Made by a program: the position numbers and the translations under genes. A stretch of 64,000 nt of DNA, taken from NCBI GenBank assembly GCA_948567375.1, contig OX419758.1, positions 62,997,001 through 63,061,000 on the forward strand, read 5' to 3'. Of the stretch, positions 38,105 to 51,235 are shown in pieces; within the stretch, counting starts at the first letter, position 1; every line of letters starts with the position of its first letter. The stretch is from Lunularia cruciata. Taxonomy: Eukaryota > Streptophyta > Marchantiopsida > Lunulariales > Lunulariaceae. The notes under the pieces were generated by a model. The model saw only the letters and a list, made by a program, of their open reading frames with translations, was not told the DNA's origin and ran no database searches.

Positions 38105-38317
38105 ACCCTCAATGATGGCATGGAGGAATATGGAGTCGAATGCATTCTCCAAAAATGCATCTGTGGTACTCACCATCCACATGTGGAATATCTTGTACAT
38201 TGGAAAGAGTACCCACCATATGAGGCAACATGGGAGCCAACAGCCAACTTGATCAATGCACCGGTGTTCAATAAATCTTTTGAGCAACAACTTCACAATG
38301 AGTATGTTGTGTCTTAA
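38105..38317 (+). pseudogene. Chromodomain of the chromovirus polyprotein
   Basis: EEYGVECILQ, then VEYLVHWKEYPPYEATWEP and NLINAP match the chromodomain fold signature (YLVKWKGY-x-x-x-x-x-WEP type). This is the polyprotein C-terminus, ending at a stop about 38315-38317. Chromodomains of this class guide integration toward particular chromatin. The domain follows the GPY/F module, as expected for chromoviruses. Confidence 0.9.
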
Positions 38318-38330
38318 AAGGGGGGAGGTC
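38314..38330 (+). promoter_or_regulatory. Polypurine tract of the chromovirus
   Basis: The purine run AAAAGGGGGGAGG immediately after the polyprotein stop and directly before the 3' LTR is the expected plus-strand primer site for reverse transcription. Confidence 0.8.
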
Positions 38331-38918
38331 TATAATACCAATAGCTAGACATATCATCTAGATGTGAAAATTGGCTTGGTAACATCTAGAAGGATTTTAT
38401 GTATGATGTGCTAGGTAGATCAAATAGAAGTTTCTCCAAAAGAGTACTTCTACTAATAGAGCAAAAGCAAAAAATAGCCTAAAAACTTCAGAGTCAATTT
38501 CTGAGGTCTAAATGGATCAATTGGGCCAAAAAATTTAGAAAGATTCCCCCCTCTCTTTGATAAGAAATTTTTGCCTTCTCTCCTCCAATTGAGAGCTTCT
38601 AATGGTACCTCATCCATGCAATTTTTGAGTTTCCTACAAGAAGATTCCCTAAATATTCCCTTTGATTAACCTATTTGACCTACTAGATAGGACAAGGACC
38701 AACATGTCACCCATCCAAGTAACTAATCTAAGGGTGGAGCTTGCTGCCATGTCACCAATCCATGTATATGATCCAAGGGTGGAGCTTTCTTTGAGTGGAT
38801 CTTCTTTGCTATGTAATAAAGAGAATGTGCTCCTTTGAAACATCGGAGTATTGAGTGTGAAGCTTGTGTTTTCTGTCTTGTATCTTTCTTGGAGAGTTCT
38901 CATGTCCTTGGAGTATTA
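38331..38918 (+). mobile_element. 3' LTR B of the chromovirus (short form)
   Basis: This LTR runs from TATAATACC to GAGTATTA, with both ends slightly mutated from TGTAATACC and GTATTACA. It has one copy of the 155-bp start module. It shares the block with two TCCAAG/ATCCAAGGGTGGAGCTT-type segments and the TATGTAATAAAG region with copies A, C, D and E. Confidence 0.85.
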
Positions 38919-38923
38919 AAGGT

Positions 38924-41240
38924 TCTTAGGATTGTGTTTTTAACAATTGAGACATCATTGTCATACAACCACAATACTACCATAAGAGAGTTCACTCATT
39001 TAGCATCTCCAAAGGGTACACGACAAGAAGATCCTTTAGGAGGACCCTTATTTGCTATTGCACACTATACAACTTTGTATCAGGTTGTAGCCGCCTTTCC
39101 CACATGTCTTTTTCCATCCTTATTGGATGATACACACATCTTCGGCCCCTTTGAGGAGGTAGCCAGTGTAGTGCATGTTTTCACACTTAGTCTTGAGACC
39201 TTGGGTTTATGAGTTCAGACTTGTAAATCAAGGCCTAAAGCCCACATATAGTCATTACTCCCTTAGACTTCCCATTAGGATTCCAATTCCCAATAGGAGG
39301 ATTGAGGGTATTGGGCTCCCCTCTAGGAGACGGGGAGTTTTGCAGCTCTTATGTCTAAGATACTTTGATTTATGCCTTTGCACACACTCACCTACTTCCC
39401 AAGTTGGAAAACACACAAGTGGCATACTCACTCCTATTGAGATGTTATGTCCCAAGATCATCTTATTTGACACGCATGTATCCTCCCATTACGGTCCTCT
39501 TACAATATCTATGGTCCTTTGATAGTCACATGTGCCATACCTTCTCCTCACTCTTAGGGCCCTACATGCTCGCACAATTATCAGATGACTTGCAGCATTT
39601 TCCAATTGCTCTTCCCATAGCCATGGGTGCATGCGGTATGACATCACAAGAGGCTATTCCACCAACAACATACTTAGAATCATGGGCCCTAGTGACATAG
39701 GTTTTTACATGTGGAGCACCTTATTTTATTGCCACCCATCATGACAATTGACTCTAGCACCTTGGCTTTCCAGACATCTCTTTGATTGGCTTCAGATTGC
39801 CAAGACCATCATGTGCATCACTTCCTTCCTTTGCGGACTTTGATTCCCTAGACTCTAGGAAGTTTCAGGGAGAGCTCAATGAGCACACGCACACTCACAA
39901 GCTTCCTAGCATCCTCATTGATGCACCATTACCAAATAGAGCTAGGATCCTCTCTTGTGACAAGAAGGGCATATGAGCTTTGCTTCAACTTTACTCTTTG
40001 ATTGAGGACTTTCAGTTCATGTTGGAGGAGTTCACCACAGCCTTTTGGATTTGGCTAGGTCTACCACATCCAACACTCTTGGCCATATCGGACCAATGCC
40101 CGTGCGGGTCTACATTTGATGTGGAGGGCATCCATATCCTTCTATGTGCCATCAAAGGAGAGCCTACTAGAGTCCACAATCCCATTAGAGATTGGTGGCC
40201 CAGATCCTACGCTCTACTTGCTCATAGGTTCAGATTGAGTGATGGATAGTCCTACTAGGCCCACCTCACAAGAGGGTGCGGACAGATATTGCCACTTTCA
40301 AGGATGGCCAAGGTACATTGTATGATGTGGTTGTTGCGTGTCCACTCAAACTAGAGTCCTTGGCACAAGCTAGCATACTGGCAGGAGCTGCAACAATCAT
40401 TGTTGCATTGTTGGCACTAGGGGGAAGGAGGACCAATATGCCCCACGGCTTGCCTTCGACACTTTCAACTCCCTAGCCGTGGAGATTTTTGGCCACCTTC
40501 ATCATCAGTTTGATGGCCTTTGAGAGGCAACACAGCGGTTCACTATAGAGGAGAGGGGCCCTTGGCTTTTTCACCTGCTATGCTTACCTCTTATTTTTGG
40601 CAGAGGGTCTCAGTCACTCTACACATATGACATGCTCTAAGTCTTCATCAGAAAGCATCAGTAGTGGGTGCTCCTCTTCCATCTGCCTTCCCCTCACCGT
40701 TGCCAGATATACCTTCGGAGGATCTCTATTACACAGTCCAGTTATAGGTTTCTACTTTGCTCACCTTGCACCTTATTAGCATTTATGACGGTGGCTTCTA
40801 TTCTCAATGCTTAGTTCTTTATGATTGTGTGCCCCTTTCGTAGAGCCTTTGGCTCATCTTTTCTATGGACTTTTCTATGTATTGGGGCTTAGCCCCATGT
40901 TACCTTTTTGTCTCTCCCTTGTACGGCTTGATGGGGTCTTCCCATCCTTCATTTTTCCAACGCGGTCGCCTTTTATCTCTTTCTATGGACTTGCATTACA
41001 TGTATTCTTTTACTATGGGGTATTTTATTGGGACTGTTGGCCATATTCTCTTCTCACTTCGAAGTTTGTACCGTTCAACTACAATAGTTGTTGGGTAACG
41101 CTAACAAACATTCTGTTCTATAATCCCTGTTCTTCACTTTTGGTTCTTTCTTCGCAAGGCACCGCGTTTCACGCATGCAGTATTGGAAGCGAAATTCCAC
41201 AACTTCCCCACAGAGTGAAGAGAGAATTCATATTTTGCAC
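38924..41240 (+). pseudogene. LINE-like reverse transcriptase, C-terminal part (copy 1)
   Basis: Continuation of the split element. The RT palm gives GTRQEDPLGGPLFAIAH at about 39015 and CLFPSLLDDTHIFGP with the catalytic Asp pair at 39126-39131. Downstream are LPIAMGACGMTSQEAIPPT (about 39620), a Cys/His-rich stretch CPCGSTFDVEGIHILLC (about 40100-40150) and RVRTDIATFKDGQGTLYDVV (about 40275-40335). Many in-frame stops are present. The absence of LTRs and the motif order favour a LINE-type element. The exact clade and 3' end are uncertain; the end near 41.2 kb is approximate. Confidence 0.75.
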
Positions 41241-44200
41241 GCATCATGGATAGGTTCACCGTCACGTCAGCATGCAGTAACTTGAGCAGGAAATGCTCAC
41301 AGGAAGGAATCACACTGTAATTTTTGCTGATGATTGACATTTCGTGCGTTCTAAATAGATCTAATTTCTCATCGTACTTGTCTGATCCAACTTAACAGCT
41401 TCAGGCAGTGTGTCCTCGTGTCTACTTCTGGTTTTCGGATTTGCTTGAATTGTGTCTTTGAGTCACACAAGGAAGTTGTACGCTCAAAGATGCATAACCA
41501 TATGTCTTTTGCTCGCCTTTGATTCTGTCTTATAGTACTGTCACGTTCAAACTTTTGAACCAGAAATGCTTGCTTCTTTTAGGTTGTTTCGGTGCTATTA
41601 ATTTCTTCAAGTAGTCACATAAAATAGACAGATTATGACGGTAATGGTGAAGTCATGAAGCGACTTTGTGTCTCATAGATTTGGCTAGTTCCAAGCAATG
41701 CATGGGGCCAAAAGAATGAGACCTTTATTCTTGCAACATATTACCTAGTCATCTGATCACGACTACGTTGAGATGCTTCATATGTTCAGAGTCATACCAT
41801 CCGTTTTCTACGTTTGTGTCTCCTTTCGTTCTTGTTTGTTTCTGCATGTAATAATTGTTGATGTACGAGTTCGAAAGGGCAAGTACTCACAGTAGACGAA
41901 ATTTGGGTGAAGAACGCTACTTAACCAAGCAAAGGTTGAGATTATACGCTTTTCATCTCTTATCGATACAAAAGTACATGAAGTAAATGATTCAACAAAC
42001 GCTAGGCCTCTTTTGATAGTTTCAGGATAGCAAATAATAAGTTGTAGATTTAGATACATGAAGTAAATGATTCACCAAACACTAGACCTCTTTTGATAGT
42101 TTTAGGATAGCAAATGAGAAGTTGCAGATTTAGCTGCAAAAAGTAGCATGAGGGTGGTTCAAGAACGTGGACCTTCATCCTCAGCTATGATACGAAGAGC
42201 GACCAAATATGCATGAGGAGATTACCACGCAGATTGGTTTTTGTCTTCGGGCCTATTTGTTTGTTTCGTGATGTATTAATTAAAAGAAAATAAATCCTGG
42301 ACTATACACGAATAACTTCATTTATATCTGTTTTTCTTCTTAAACCATCAAAATGCATCTCGAGTGTAAAATTTTTGTGATATGTCCAGATAGCTCTAAA
42401 CCCCAGAGGTTTTAGACACAAGGTTTCATGTAGGTTTTGCACAAGCTTATTTTTCGAATAACTCAATTCATCTTATTTCTCCCTAAGTTGTCTACCTTCG
42501 GTGATTTATTTTGCTGCCAGCTTTAACCATAACGGAAAATCGTTCGATTAGCATCACAGGAGGTTGACGATCGTCTGGTTGAAATATATTTGTGAGTTCA
42601 GCTCTTTTACCCTTCGGTTTCTCCTGGAACTGTACCTTCATTTAAAGAGAATTCAGCCTCTAGATGTGAAACATAAATTTCATCTAGCTGTGACGCTGTT
42701 ATTATGGTAACTTTGAACCATTGAAAAACTGCCTAAAGTTTTTGAAAATTCCACCTAAAGAATAGCCTTGTCAGACGATTTATTCTCTAGTAGTATATTA
42801 GAAACTTGCAAAAAGCATCCTAATTTTCATAGATGGACAGAAACCGAGCTCCGTGGAAGAGATATGGATGGTCTTCCACAAAAAATGTTGAAACCTGGCA
42901 ATACATCCCACTTATATTCAGCAACTATTTTATGTTTTTAATATTAATTGATTAGTAATTTTTGATATTTTACACGAATGTGTCAGGAGAGTAAAAGTAT
43001 CAAAAAAGAATTGCACGCCATACTCATTTTTCTTTGGTAACCACGTGAACCTTATTTCATTTTCAGATTAATTAAATTTAAAATAAAATTATATTGCTCA
43101 AGGATGTCATCTACAGATGGGACTGCGTGTGCAGTTTGGTAATCTTCATGTGCATCCATTTATACCCAACAACCGCGAAGTGAAGCATTCGGGTTTCTAT
43201 AAATCCTTACTCATGGACAGCTCAACAAAGGAGTTAATTTCTGCTGAAATTCCTCAAGTTGTATAGAAAATAATAGAAGAAGATTAAGAAGTCAATAAAG
43301 TGAAAGCTAGTGCAGACTGGTGGAAACCATCTTTGTTCGCTTTTCAAAATGGCTTACATAACATTTGCTCATTTGATGATGTTAGATGCGACAATATGCT
43401 TGATATTTCGCTGCAACCAGTGCTAGTTTGGGAAGCAGAAAGGGTGTCCTGTGACTCATGTGCAGGTGCAGGTGAAAGTGAAAGTGAAAGTGAAAGCACT
43501 ATAATTGCCGACCAATGAATTTTTAGTTCACCTCCCGGGAAGAAAAGCATTAGATCTCACTCAACGCAATTTAAAAAGATTTGTGTTTTCCATGCCCCTA
43601 TCACTACTTACGTACCAAAACTGCTGTAGTCATGTGTGAAATATTCTGCGAATTTCCCTGTTAAAGTCGCGTAGCCTTTCTGAGAAACAGTCTCAAACCG
43701 TAGAGTAGTAATTTATGCAACTTTTTAATAAAGGATTTAGAGATAATACCTGGAATTTCTATCAGATTTGTAATGATTCGATAAGAACTTTCACTTGTAT
43801 TGAGAATGGGAAGTATATCTCCAATGAATCGTTCTTGTCACTAAGTCAAGGAGGACTCTTAAGGTAAAACTAGCTGGTCTCATTGAGAACATGTTACCAC
43901 ATTATGCATAATCAGCAGATTTTATGCTCCACACCTCTGATGTTCTACTTCCATCTGTTTTACGGTCCTAACGGTGTTCATCCATGGTACACACCAGTCA
44001 AAAAACTATACGAAGTGGAAGTATTAAAATGGATAATAAATAAATGCAAGTATAAGACGTGGAAATAAAACTACCTATCCTTTTATCTTTTATAAAAGAC
44101 TAGTTGATACCTATGCTATGAATAGGGTAGTGTGTTTTGAGATTCGGAGACCTTTCAAAAAAATACGATCTAGAGTTATTTTGCTTTGGTTATTTAATTT

Positions 44201-46860
44201 AAATTTTTTTCTGCTATATTATATAGGAGTGAATATTTGGTTCCATCAAAATTAATGAAATAAAGCATGAGCTTGATCTGAATATGGTACGTGTTAGTAA
44301 GCATCATAAGGTTTAAGGTTCAAAATATTATTTATCTCCAAACCATTGATTATAATTTAAGATGTAGACATTGAGTCCTATTACCTAAATGATTAAAGAT
44401 TTAGGGTCAACACAATAATTTCTAGTACATCTTTTAATTTACACATGCGGAAATGAGTCAAAATAGACTTGAAATTGAAATCCAGATCTTTTACAATAAT
44501 TACAAAATTTCATATCCTCACTTCTCCTTCTAATTATAAATATTTACACAAATAATCTTCATAGGTATGTGATAAATAAATTTTTTTATCGAATTAATTT
44601 ATAAGAGCACCTGGAAAATAGTTTGCTATGAGGTTATTTAAAGATTGTGACAAGTAGTATCATGCAAGTTAATAAAAAATTTCATAGTATTAAACGCCAT
44701 TTCTTTTATTCTAGGTTGATGTTTCAATGAATTTTCAGAGTTATCTAGGAGAGATGTTTTGTGAAAATTTATAATCTCCAAAACATAGGGAAATGAAATG
44801 GTAGAGTCATACATGAACCAATAAAGCAAGAATGATACACTCGTACATACGTTTTCATTTTTGAAGTTTTTAAAGGTTTCTAATATTTCCAAGAAATACT
44901 TGGGCAATTTATCTTGTCCTAAACAGTATGATGCAATATGATCAGTTTTTATTATACTTAGGTTCAATTTGGAATTAAAATTTATGCTCTTTTGTCTTAT
45001 CATTTACTGGAATTGATTATCGTTGTAGGGTACACATCAAAATAAATTAAAAGAGTAGTTATGAAAACGGAACCCAATTTATAAGTTTAAACCCTATTCA
45101 GCTCCCGTACCCTAGTACTAGCACCATTTCCTGCACCTGCGATTCATATATAAATAAAAACACGGACTTAAAAAGATAGGTGTTTCGTTGAGAAACTGCT
45201 TAGAACATCTCTACTTTTTGTTAAATTCTTTCCAATGTTGAACGTTTCTCCAAAACGGTTTTAATGATATCCATGAATTCAGACAGATGTTTAGCTATGT
45301 CCACTTTAGTACTACGGAAAGTCCATCTTTAGTTGAAAAGTATTTATGTGAATCGCGTGTCTATTGATATTTGCTAATTCCGTATTAACCTTTAATTTAA
45401 AATAGACGGATCCGAAGGTCTCACCCATGTAAATTAAATCTACAGGAAATAATACAGTAGTATTATTTCCTGTAGATTTAATTTAATATAGAAATCACCT
45501 ACTATCTAGTCGATTGCAGCTCGGAAGTACTCCGTACTTATCGGTCTGCATGCTTAGCTTACGGCAGTCCTCGGGTTTCCAGAGACCATACAGTACGGGG
45601 AGTACAATGTACAATAAGATACAACGTGCATTTGCGTACTATATAGAAGTATTGTACAGTACGGTGCAGTGCAATACGTCCCGACCACGCCACTTTCGAC
45701 TTATCGATGGCCGTGTTTCCAGGACTCGACTTTACAGCTTCCAGTTTGCCCTTCCATCTGAGGTGCTCGCACCACGTGTCGCAAGGTACACGAACAGAAC
45801 CAGGAAGATACTGTACTGTATCGTATACCCTGTTGGCCCTGTAACTCCGTTGGACCTCAAAACATGTTAGCAAACGACGTTTCGACCAACCAAGTTCCAG
45901 GAGACACGAACCACGACTGTGTTGACTACGTGACCTGGACTACGTGGCTACGTGACGTACAAATTTCTTAGTGAAATGAGCCTTACATGATTTTCTCTCT
46001 CCAAAGAACGTAATAACATGAACGAGAAATGGGTGTATGCATAGGATACCAGAAAGATTGAGAAGACTCTGCTGACATTTACAAGGAATCTAGAGGGTAA
46101 TACTGTGCTCCGAAAACATTGCCCAGAATAAATGGGTCTTATTGTATTCAAAATATCAGAATTATATAACTAATAACTAGTATCTCAAGAGATCATCTAG
46201 TATGATTTCTTTTTCTATTATGTTATCAAGGTCTCTTTTTGAATGATGGATACTAGTTGAGTCAGTTAAATACAAATCAGGAAAGAAGACTGATATTTAT
46301 ATTTTAATATAGTAAGTTCTTGTGCAATATCTAACAAATGTATTAAATTCCATATAACTTGAAGACTAGACATAGTTACATGTTTCCAATATTCCATAGG
46401 AATGGTTGTTATTGTTTTATTCTTTCAAGGAGTATTGATAATCATCCTCTCCAAACCTATTTATAGTTTTGTTTGGAACTATGTTTAGTGTAGAATCCAC
46501 TTAAATCTGATTATCTCAAAAAATACACAAATATATTCTAACTCATATATTCCACATGACATACAAGTGCTTTATCCATGTCCAAAACTCTCTCTTTACA
46601 AAGACAATATTCTTGATGGAACATGGTCTTTGTAAAGAAAATCCTTTTACTCCAAAAGAGTAAGGGTATCCCTTCTTGCTCTAAAATAGAGAAAAGGGCA
46701 ACAGGCCAAAGAATATACCACACAAGAAAAGGAGGAAAGGAATACAAGTGCACTAAAAGGTGCATGAAGAAAGAAAGAGTCCAAGAGCACACAAAAAGAG
46801 CAAAAAGGCATGGAGAAACCAAAGCCAAAGCTCACATGGGATACAAAGCAAAGCACTAAA
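41241..46860. other. AT-rich intergenic DNA, no gene recognised
   Basis: This is the longest stretch without recognised elements in the second half. It contains an 80-bp tandem duplication at 41976-42131 (GATAGTTT-CAGGATAGCAAAT core), four GTGAAA hexamers at 43472-43497, a perfect 26-bp hairpin at 45430-45485 and a locally GC-richer patch at about 45510-45960. Open frames are short and unremarkable. Confidence 0.55.
45430..45485. repeat. Perfect 26-bp inverted repeat, 4-base loop
   Basis: The left arm 45430-45455 (TAAATTAAATCTACAGGAAA and on) and right arm 45460-45485 are exact reverse complements separated by AGTA. Without any mismatch over 26 bp the structure must be young or maintained. 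No flanking target duplication was identified by eye. Confidence 0.95.
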
Positions 46861-49300
46861 TAGCGACGATGCTTGTACTAGAAATATGCAAACTAAGTGA
46901 AAAAGGCACTATACCTGCACATTGTGATATAGATCCTCCAACAACATATCTTGTAAAAGTGAGGAGCGTGCACATCGATGGACAAGGCATGCCCACTATT
47001 GATGCCCATTGATGAAGACTTAGAGCTTGTGATCTCTATAGGGTGACAAAGATCCTCTACCAAAAATATGAGGTAAGTATGATGGGTGAGAAAGTCACAA
47101 CGCCTCTCCTCTTGAGCCAATCAAAGAGATATTTGGAAATCATAGGTGCATGAGTTGATTGTTGCAATAGGTGGCAATAGAAATGGGTGACTCTTGTGTA
47201 AGAACCTATCTACCAACAAGGAAGCCATTAGTGCACATGCTCTTATGTAAGTTGTTGATGCAATAGCCTCTTGTGATGTGATACCACATTCACCCATGAC
47301 TATTGGAAGCACTATCTATAATTGTTGCAAGTCATTTGATAACTATGAGAGCACACAATGCCCTAAGAGTGTGGAGAAGATATGCTACAAGGTACTATCA
47401 AAAGCCAATAGATGTGGTAGGAGTATCTTTATGGGAGGATATGCACATGCCAAATATGATGCTCTTGGGATAAAACATCTCAAAGGATGGAGTATACCAC
47501 TTTTGTGTTCCCTAATAGGGAGAGGAGATGAGCATAGGCAGTAGCTTGAATCAAAGTGTCCAACATAAAGGAGCTACAAAGAGCTTCATCTTTGAGAGTG
47601 AAACCCAATACTCTCAAACCTACTAATGGGGAACTAGAATCTTGATGAGAAGTCAAGAGAGGAGAGGACTATGTGTGGGCTCCAGACCTTGCATTTATGA
47701 GTTTGAACTTGTAAACGTAAGGACTCTAGAGTAAGTGTGAAAGCTTGCACTACATGAACTACTTTCTCCATGGGGCCCAAGATGTGGCTATCATTTTATA
47801 GAGATGGAAAAAGACATGTGGGAAAGATGGCTACAACCTCATGCAAAGCTATGTAGTGAGCTATGGCAAATAATGACCCTCCCAAAGGATCTACTTAGTC
47901 TGTACCCTTTGCTAGTGCAAACTAAGTGAACTTTCATGCGGTAGTATGGTGGTTGTACAACAATGGTGTCTCAATACCATAGAAAGGAAGCACAAAAGGG
48001 ATAAGAGGGGGGGAGGAGGGAGGGAATCTGATCCCTTGTCAAATAAAGCATATGATACAAGCTGGACAAGAAATGGTATTGAAGGCATTTGAGACATCAA
48101 CTTGGATGACCATCCCATCAAGTTGGAGGTCCAAGGAAGCTCTAATGCTTGCAATAACTATCTCACAACTACCTGCTGTGGCTACAACATATTGATGAGC
48201 AAATAGGGAAGATGAAAAGTATTGGTGAAATTAAAGACATATGGTGAGTGAGACTAGCCGTAAGAAAACATCCCCTATGGCAATGGGGCAAACACATGAA
48301 GTTTGCTTGGATAGAGAAAGGAGATGAGATGCACCAAACAAACAAGCAACATCCACGGGTTCCAAACTTGGGGCAATACAATGGCCAAAAGCAAAGAGAA
48401 GGAAGAAGCTTAAGTTTGGTATATATGGGGAAAGACAATCCAATAAATGCTCATATTCTAGTCCTAAAGGACCATATGTTGAGAAATGTAGAGAGTGGAG
48501 TAAAGCATGGGCAAAGAATAACTCTATAAGTTGTAGCTCCTCATCTAGGTGATAGTCATGGATAAAGGAAGGAAGGTCATATGTGGCTAGTGGATGTTGA
48601 TCATATAAAGTTGATAATGTATCTATGGAGTATGATGTTAGTCTAGATGATGATAGTGTTTGGATTGCCAATACTCCCCTACTTGACCTAACATCAAAGA
48701 ATGACATAGACAAGGATGTGGAGGTAGAGCATGAGCTTGTGGAGACTCTATGATCTGTCTAGTAGCTGCTTGGGCTTAGATGGTGTACTCTTCTTGTAAA
48801 GCATGCCAATCTCCACACAGAAACCAATGAAGCAATCTCTTGATGTCCAATGCGCCTCCATGAGCAAGAAGAAGCAAAGTCTATTGAGGAAAAGGAGCTA
48901 GTAAGATCTAGGTAGAGACATCTCTCTCTTGGTCATTTGCCAAGATGGCACATATGAGTATGGAAAGCATGGAGCCCACTAGATGTGGAGGGACATAGGA
49001 ATCATGGTATACGTATAGGATGAGGTAATCTTGGCAAGAAAGCCTTAAGGGGATCCAAAGAGAGTAGCCAGGAATAAGAGTTCTAGTGGTGAGTGTAATG
49101 AGAGGGTTGGAGTATGAAGTGGTTCTAGGAAGGAAGAAAAGTAGTTAAGAGGTGGACTCTACTCTCATCCGTAAGCATCTAACTTACCTTTGATGCTATG
49201 CCAAACCTATCTCTATCCATGGGCAATCAAACTATGACTACATAGGGTGTCGGTGATGTAGGATGTAAGGAGGTACTAAGGGTACTAGAAAGGGATGTTA
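46861..49300 (-). pseudogene. LINE-like reverse transcriptase (copy 2, inverted)
   Basis: This minus-strand copy of the same element as copy 1 (36.66-41.2 kb) has matching landmarks on the reverse strand. The motif A region (VDVSNAFNTIS) is at about 48070-48100, the FPTCLFPSL equivalent at about 47800-47830, and LPIVMGECGITSQEAIAST at about 47255-47312. Stops and shifts throughout mark it as dead. Unlike copy 1 it has no chromovirus between motif A and the palm Asp pair, so it provides the uninterrupted reference for that insertion. Ends are approximate. Confidence 0.75.
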
Positions 49301-50894
49301 GACGGTGGAGGTAGAAAGTCAAAGAGATTAAAGCGTATGGTGATGGTGGAGTTGGGACACTAGGAGGAAAGATCATGGGAGGAGGAGGCGGAGGAGGATC
49401 TGAGGAGATAGTGGATGGGAGATCCTCCATAAGAAGGTTAATCTAATGTAGATTCCTTGCCAAGGGATGGCGGAGGACGTGGTAAAGGAAAAAAGGTGGC
49501 TCCATCAAGGAGACCTTGAACTCCTAAGAAGGCATGTTAGAAAGAACAACACCTAGAACTATGGCCTAAATGTGCATAAGGTGTATAGGGTGGTGGATGA
49601 AGAGCCTTGCTAATGGTAGTAACTCTAGCTACCCACACTAAAGAATGAAGTGGAAGCATTGTGAGAGAGTCTACTAAATTATTTCCCAACACCCTTGAGA
49701 TACAAACCAAAACATAACTAAGACACTATATATCCAAAACATAGATTAAAATTTAAAGCCAAATGAGAAACACACATAAGAATGACACAAAAAGTAGAAA
49801 GACAAAGAACAGATGTGAGGAGAGCTTACCTATTACCCAAGGAGACTGCATGTTCTATAAGCTCCATCATGTGTGGTACATGAGCTCTCCGGTATATCAA
49901 CTCTACCATACAAGAACATTTGATACAAGAACCCTTTGATGGAAGAACTACTAGTATAAGAACATCTAGCACAAGAACTATGCATAAAAGAACTTTGGAT
50001 AAAATGAAATCTTTAATCAAGGTGATCCAAATCTGCAAGCCAACCAGTCGATAATCTTGGGTCAAACCCTATGATAATGACCCACAATATTTCCCATACC
50101 CACCTTCTTCTCTTTTAGCTTTTTTTCCACTAATTTCTCAACCAAGTTCCATACATGGATGCAGAGGAATCAAAATGCTGTACTTCTTTTTGCTATAGTA
50201 TTGTAGCATGCTGTCGCAGATAGGAAGTCCGCATAATTTACAATGCTCCTTTTTCTTGATGTGGTTCACATTTGTGTGCTTGGAAGAGATTGTGTACCAA
50301 ATTGATCCAAGTACCATCTAGCACTGCCTTATTGCATGCAAGCTTGCTCTATTCCAAGATTGGTAGCTAAAATCATCCACAATAGTCAAATCGTAGCTTC
50401 TCTTGATCTCTACTACACAACAACAACTAGAATTTCTTATACCAATCACCATTCATTAATGTTCCATATTTTGTTCATTGTCAATTGCCATCTCCGCCCC
50501 TGGTGTTACATCAAATCAGATCCTAGCAAACAACTTGATGAATAATCATGAAATAGGAAACCCTTGTTGGCATCAAATTTAGAAGATAAAGTGTCCAAGG
50601 CCAAAGATCCTCACAAAACACTACAAAAATGAACATTGTCTAAGAGAAAAAGGTAAGGCAAAAGGATCATAATAAGGTTCTTCATATTCACAATGAATAA
50701 CCTATGATGAAAATGGAGAAATCAAACCTACACATAAAATCAAAATAATATTAGCTATTATTTTGGTGATGGCCTGGGCTTGCCTAAGATTCATGCTCTT
50801 TGGTTTCTCAAAATTCTTTCCAAAGTAAACAATGTTGACTTGTGCATTTGGAGACTAGGGTACAATAAGAAGAAGATAAATATGTAGGAGACCA
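49301..50894. other. Decayed repeat DNA, no gene recognised
   Basis: No gene is recognised. 49840-50000 read on the reverse strand resembles 62860-63075 (shared GATGGAGC-TATAGAA and GTTCTTGTA-rich stretches), so a further dispersed repeat is present here in opposite orientation. Confidence 0.45.
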
Positions 50895-51235
50895 TGTCAT
50901 GACATTTGCAACATCAAAGCTATTTTGCTCAAACATTGGAGTGGTAATGTTGGCAACCATAGTAATTTTGGTAGTTACTCATGGACTACTTGTTGGCAGC
51001 CAAATCTCATGTTAGGGCTACAAATCACATGGTGGGACCCATTATCACTTGTACCATTTGCGCTATTAGATGTGGCATCAATGGTGCAGTTCGGGTTAGA
51101 GACCTAGGTCGAACAGAGGGCTATATTTTCCAAGTGCAACTCCAAAGAGCTCACTTATTTGATGTTGAGCCTTGGAGTTCTTGGTTATGTTGGATAAAGG
51201 CCGGTGAGCATCACCTAAAGTCTCCTAGCTAGAGT
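50895..51235 (+). pseudogene. C-terminal tail of a gypsy-type pol (older copy)
   Basis: The frame reads GAVRVRDLGRTEGYIFQVQ, then HLFDVEPWSSWLCWIKAGEH and a stop at about 51230. The same tail recurs at 61385-61560 behind the long methyltransferase-bearing element, including the bases after the stop (CTAGCTAGAGTGAGT). It is therefore the 3' end of a second, mostly lost member of that family, in the same orientation. Confidence 0.65.

Larger units (their letters stand above)
37500..38918 (+). mobile_element. Internally deleted Ty3/gypsy chromovirus
   Basis: The element begins with about 100 bp of LTR start (TGTATAATACCAATAGC), jumps by deletion into the C-terminal integrase, and continues through a chromodomain and polypurine tract into a nearly complete 3' LTR (38331-38918). 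The flanks AAGGT at 37495-37499 and 38919-38923 form a 5-bp target-site duplication. This element fixes the sense orientation of the whole LTR family in the window, because its polypurine tract directly precedes TATAATACC. Confidence 0.85.
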
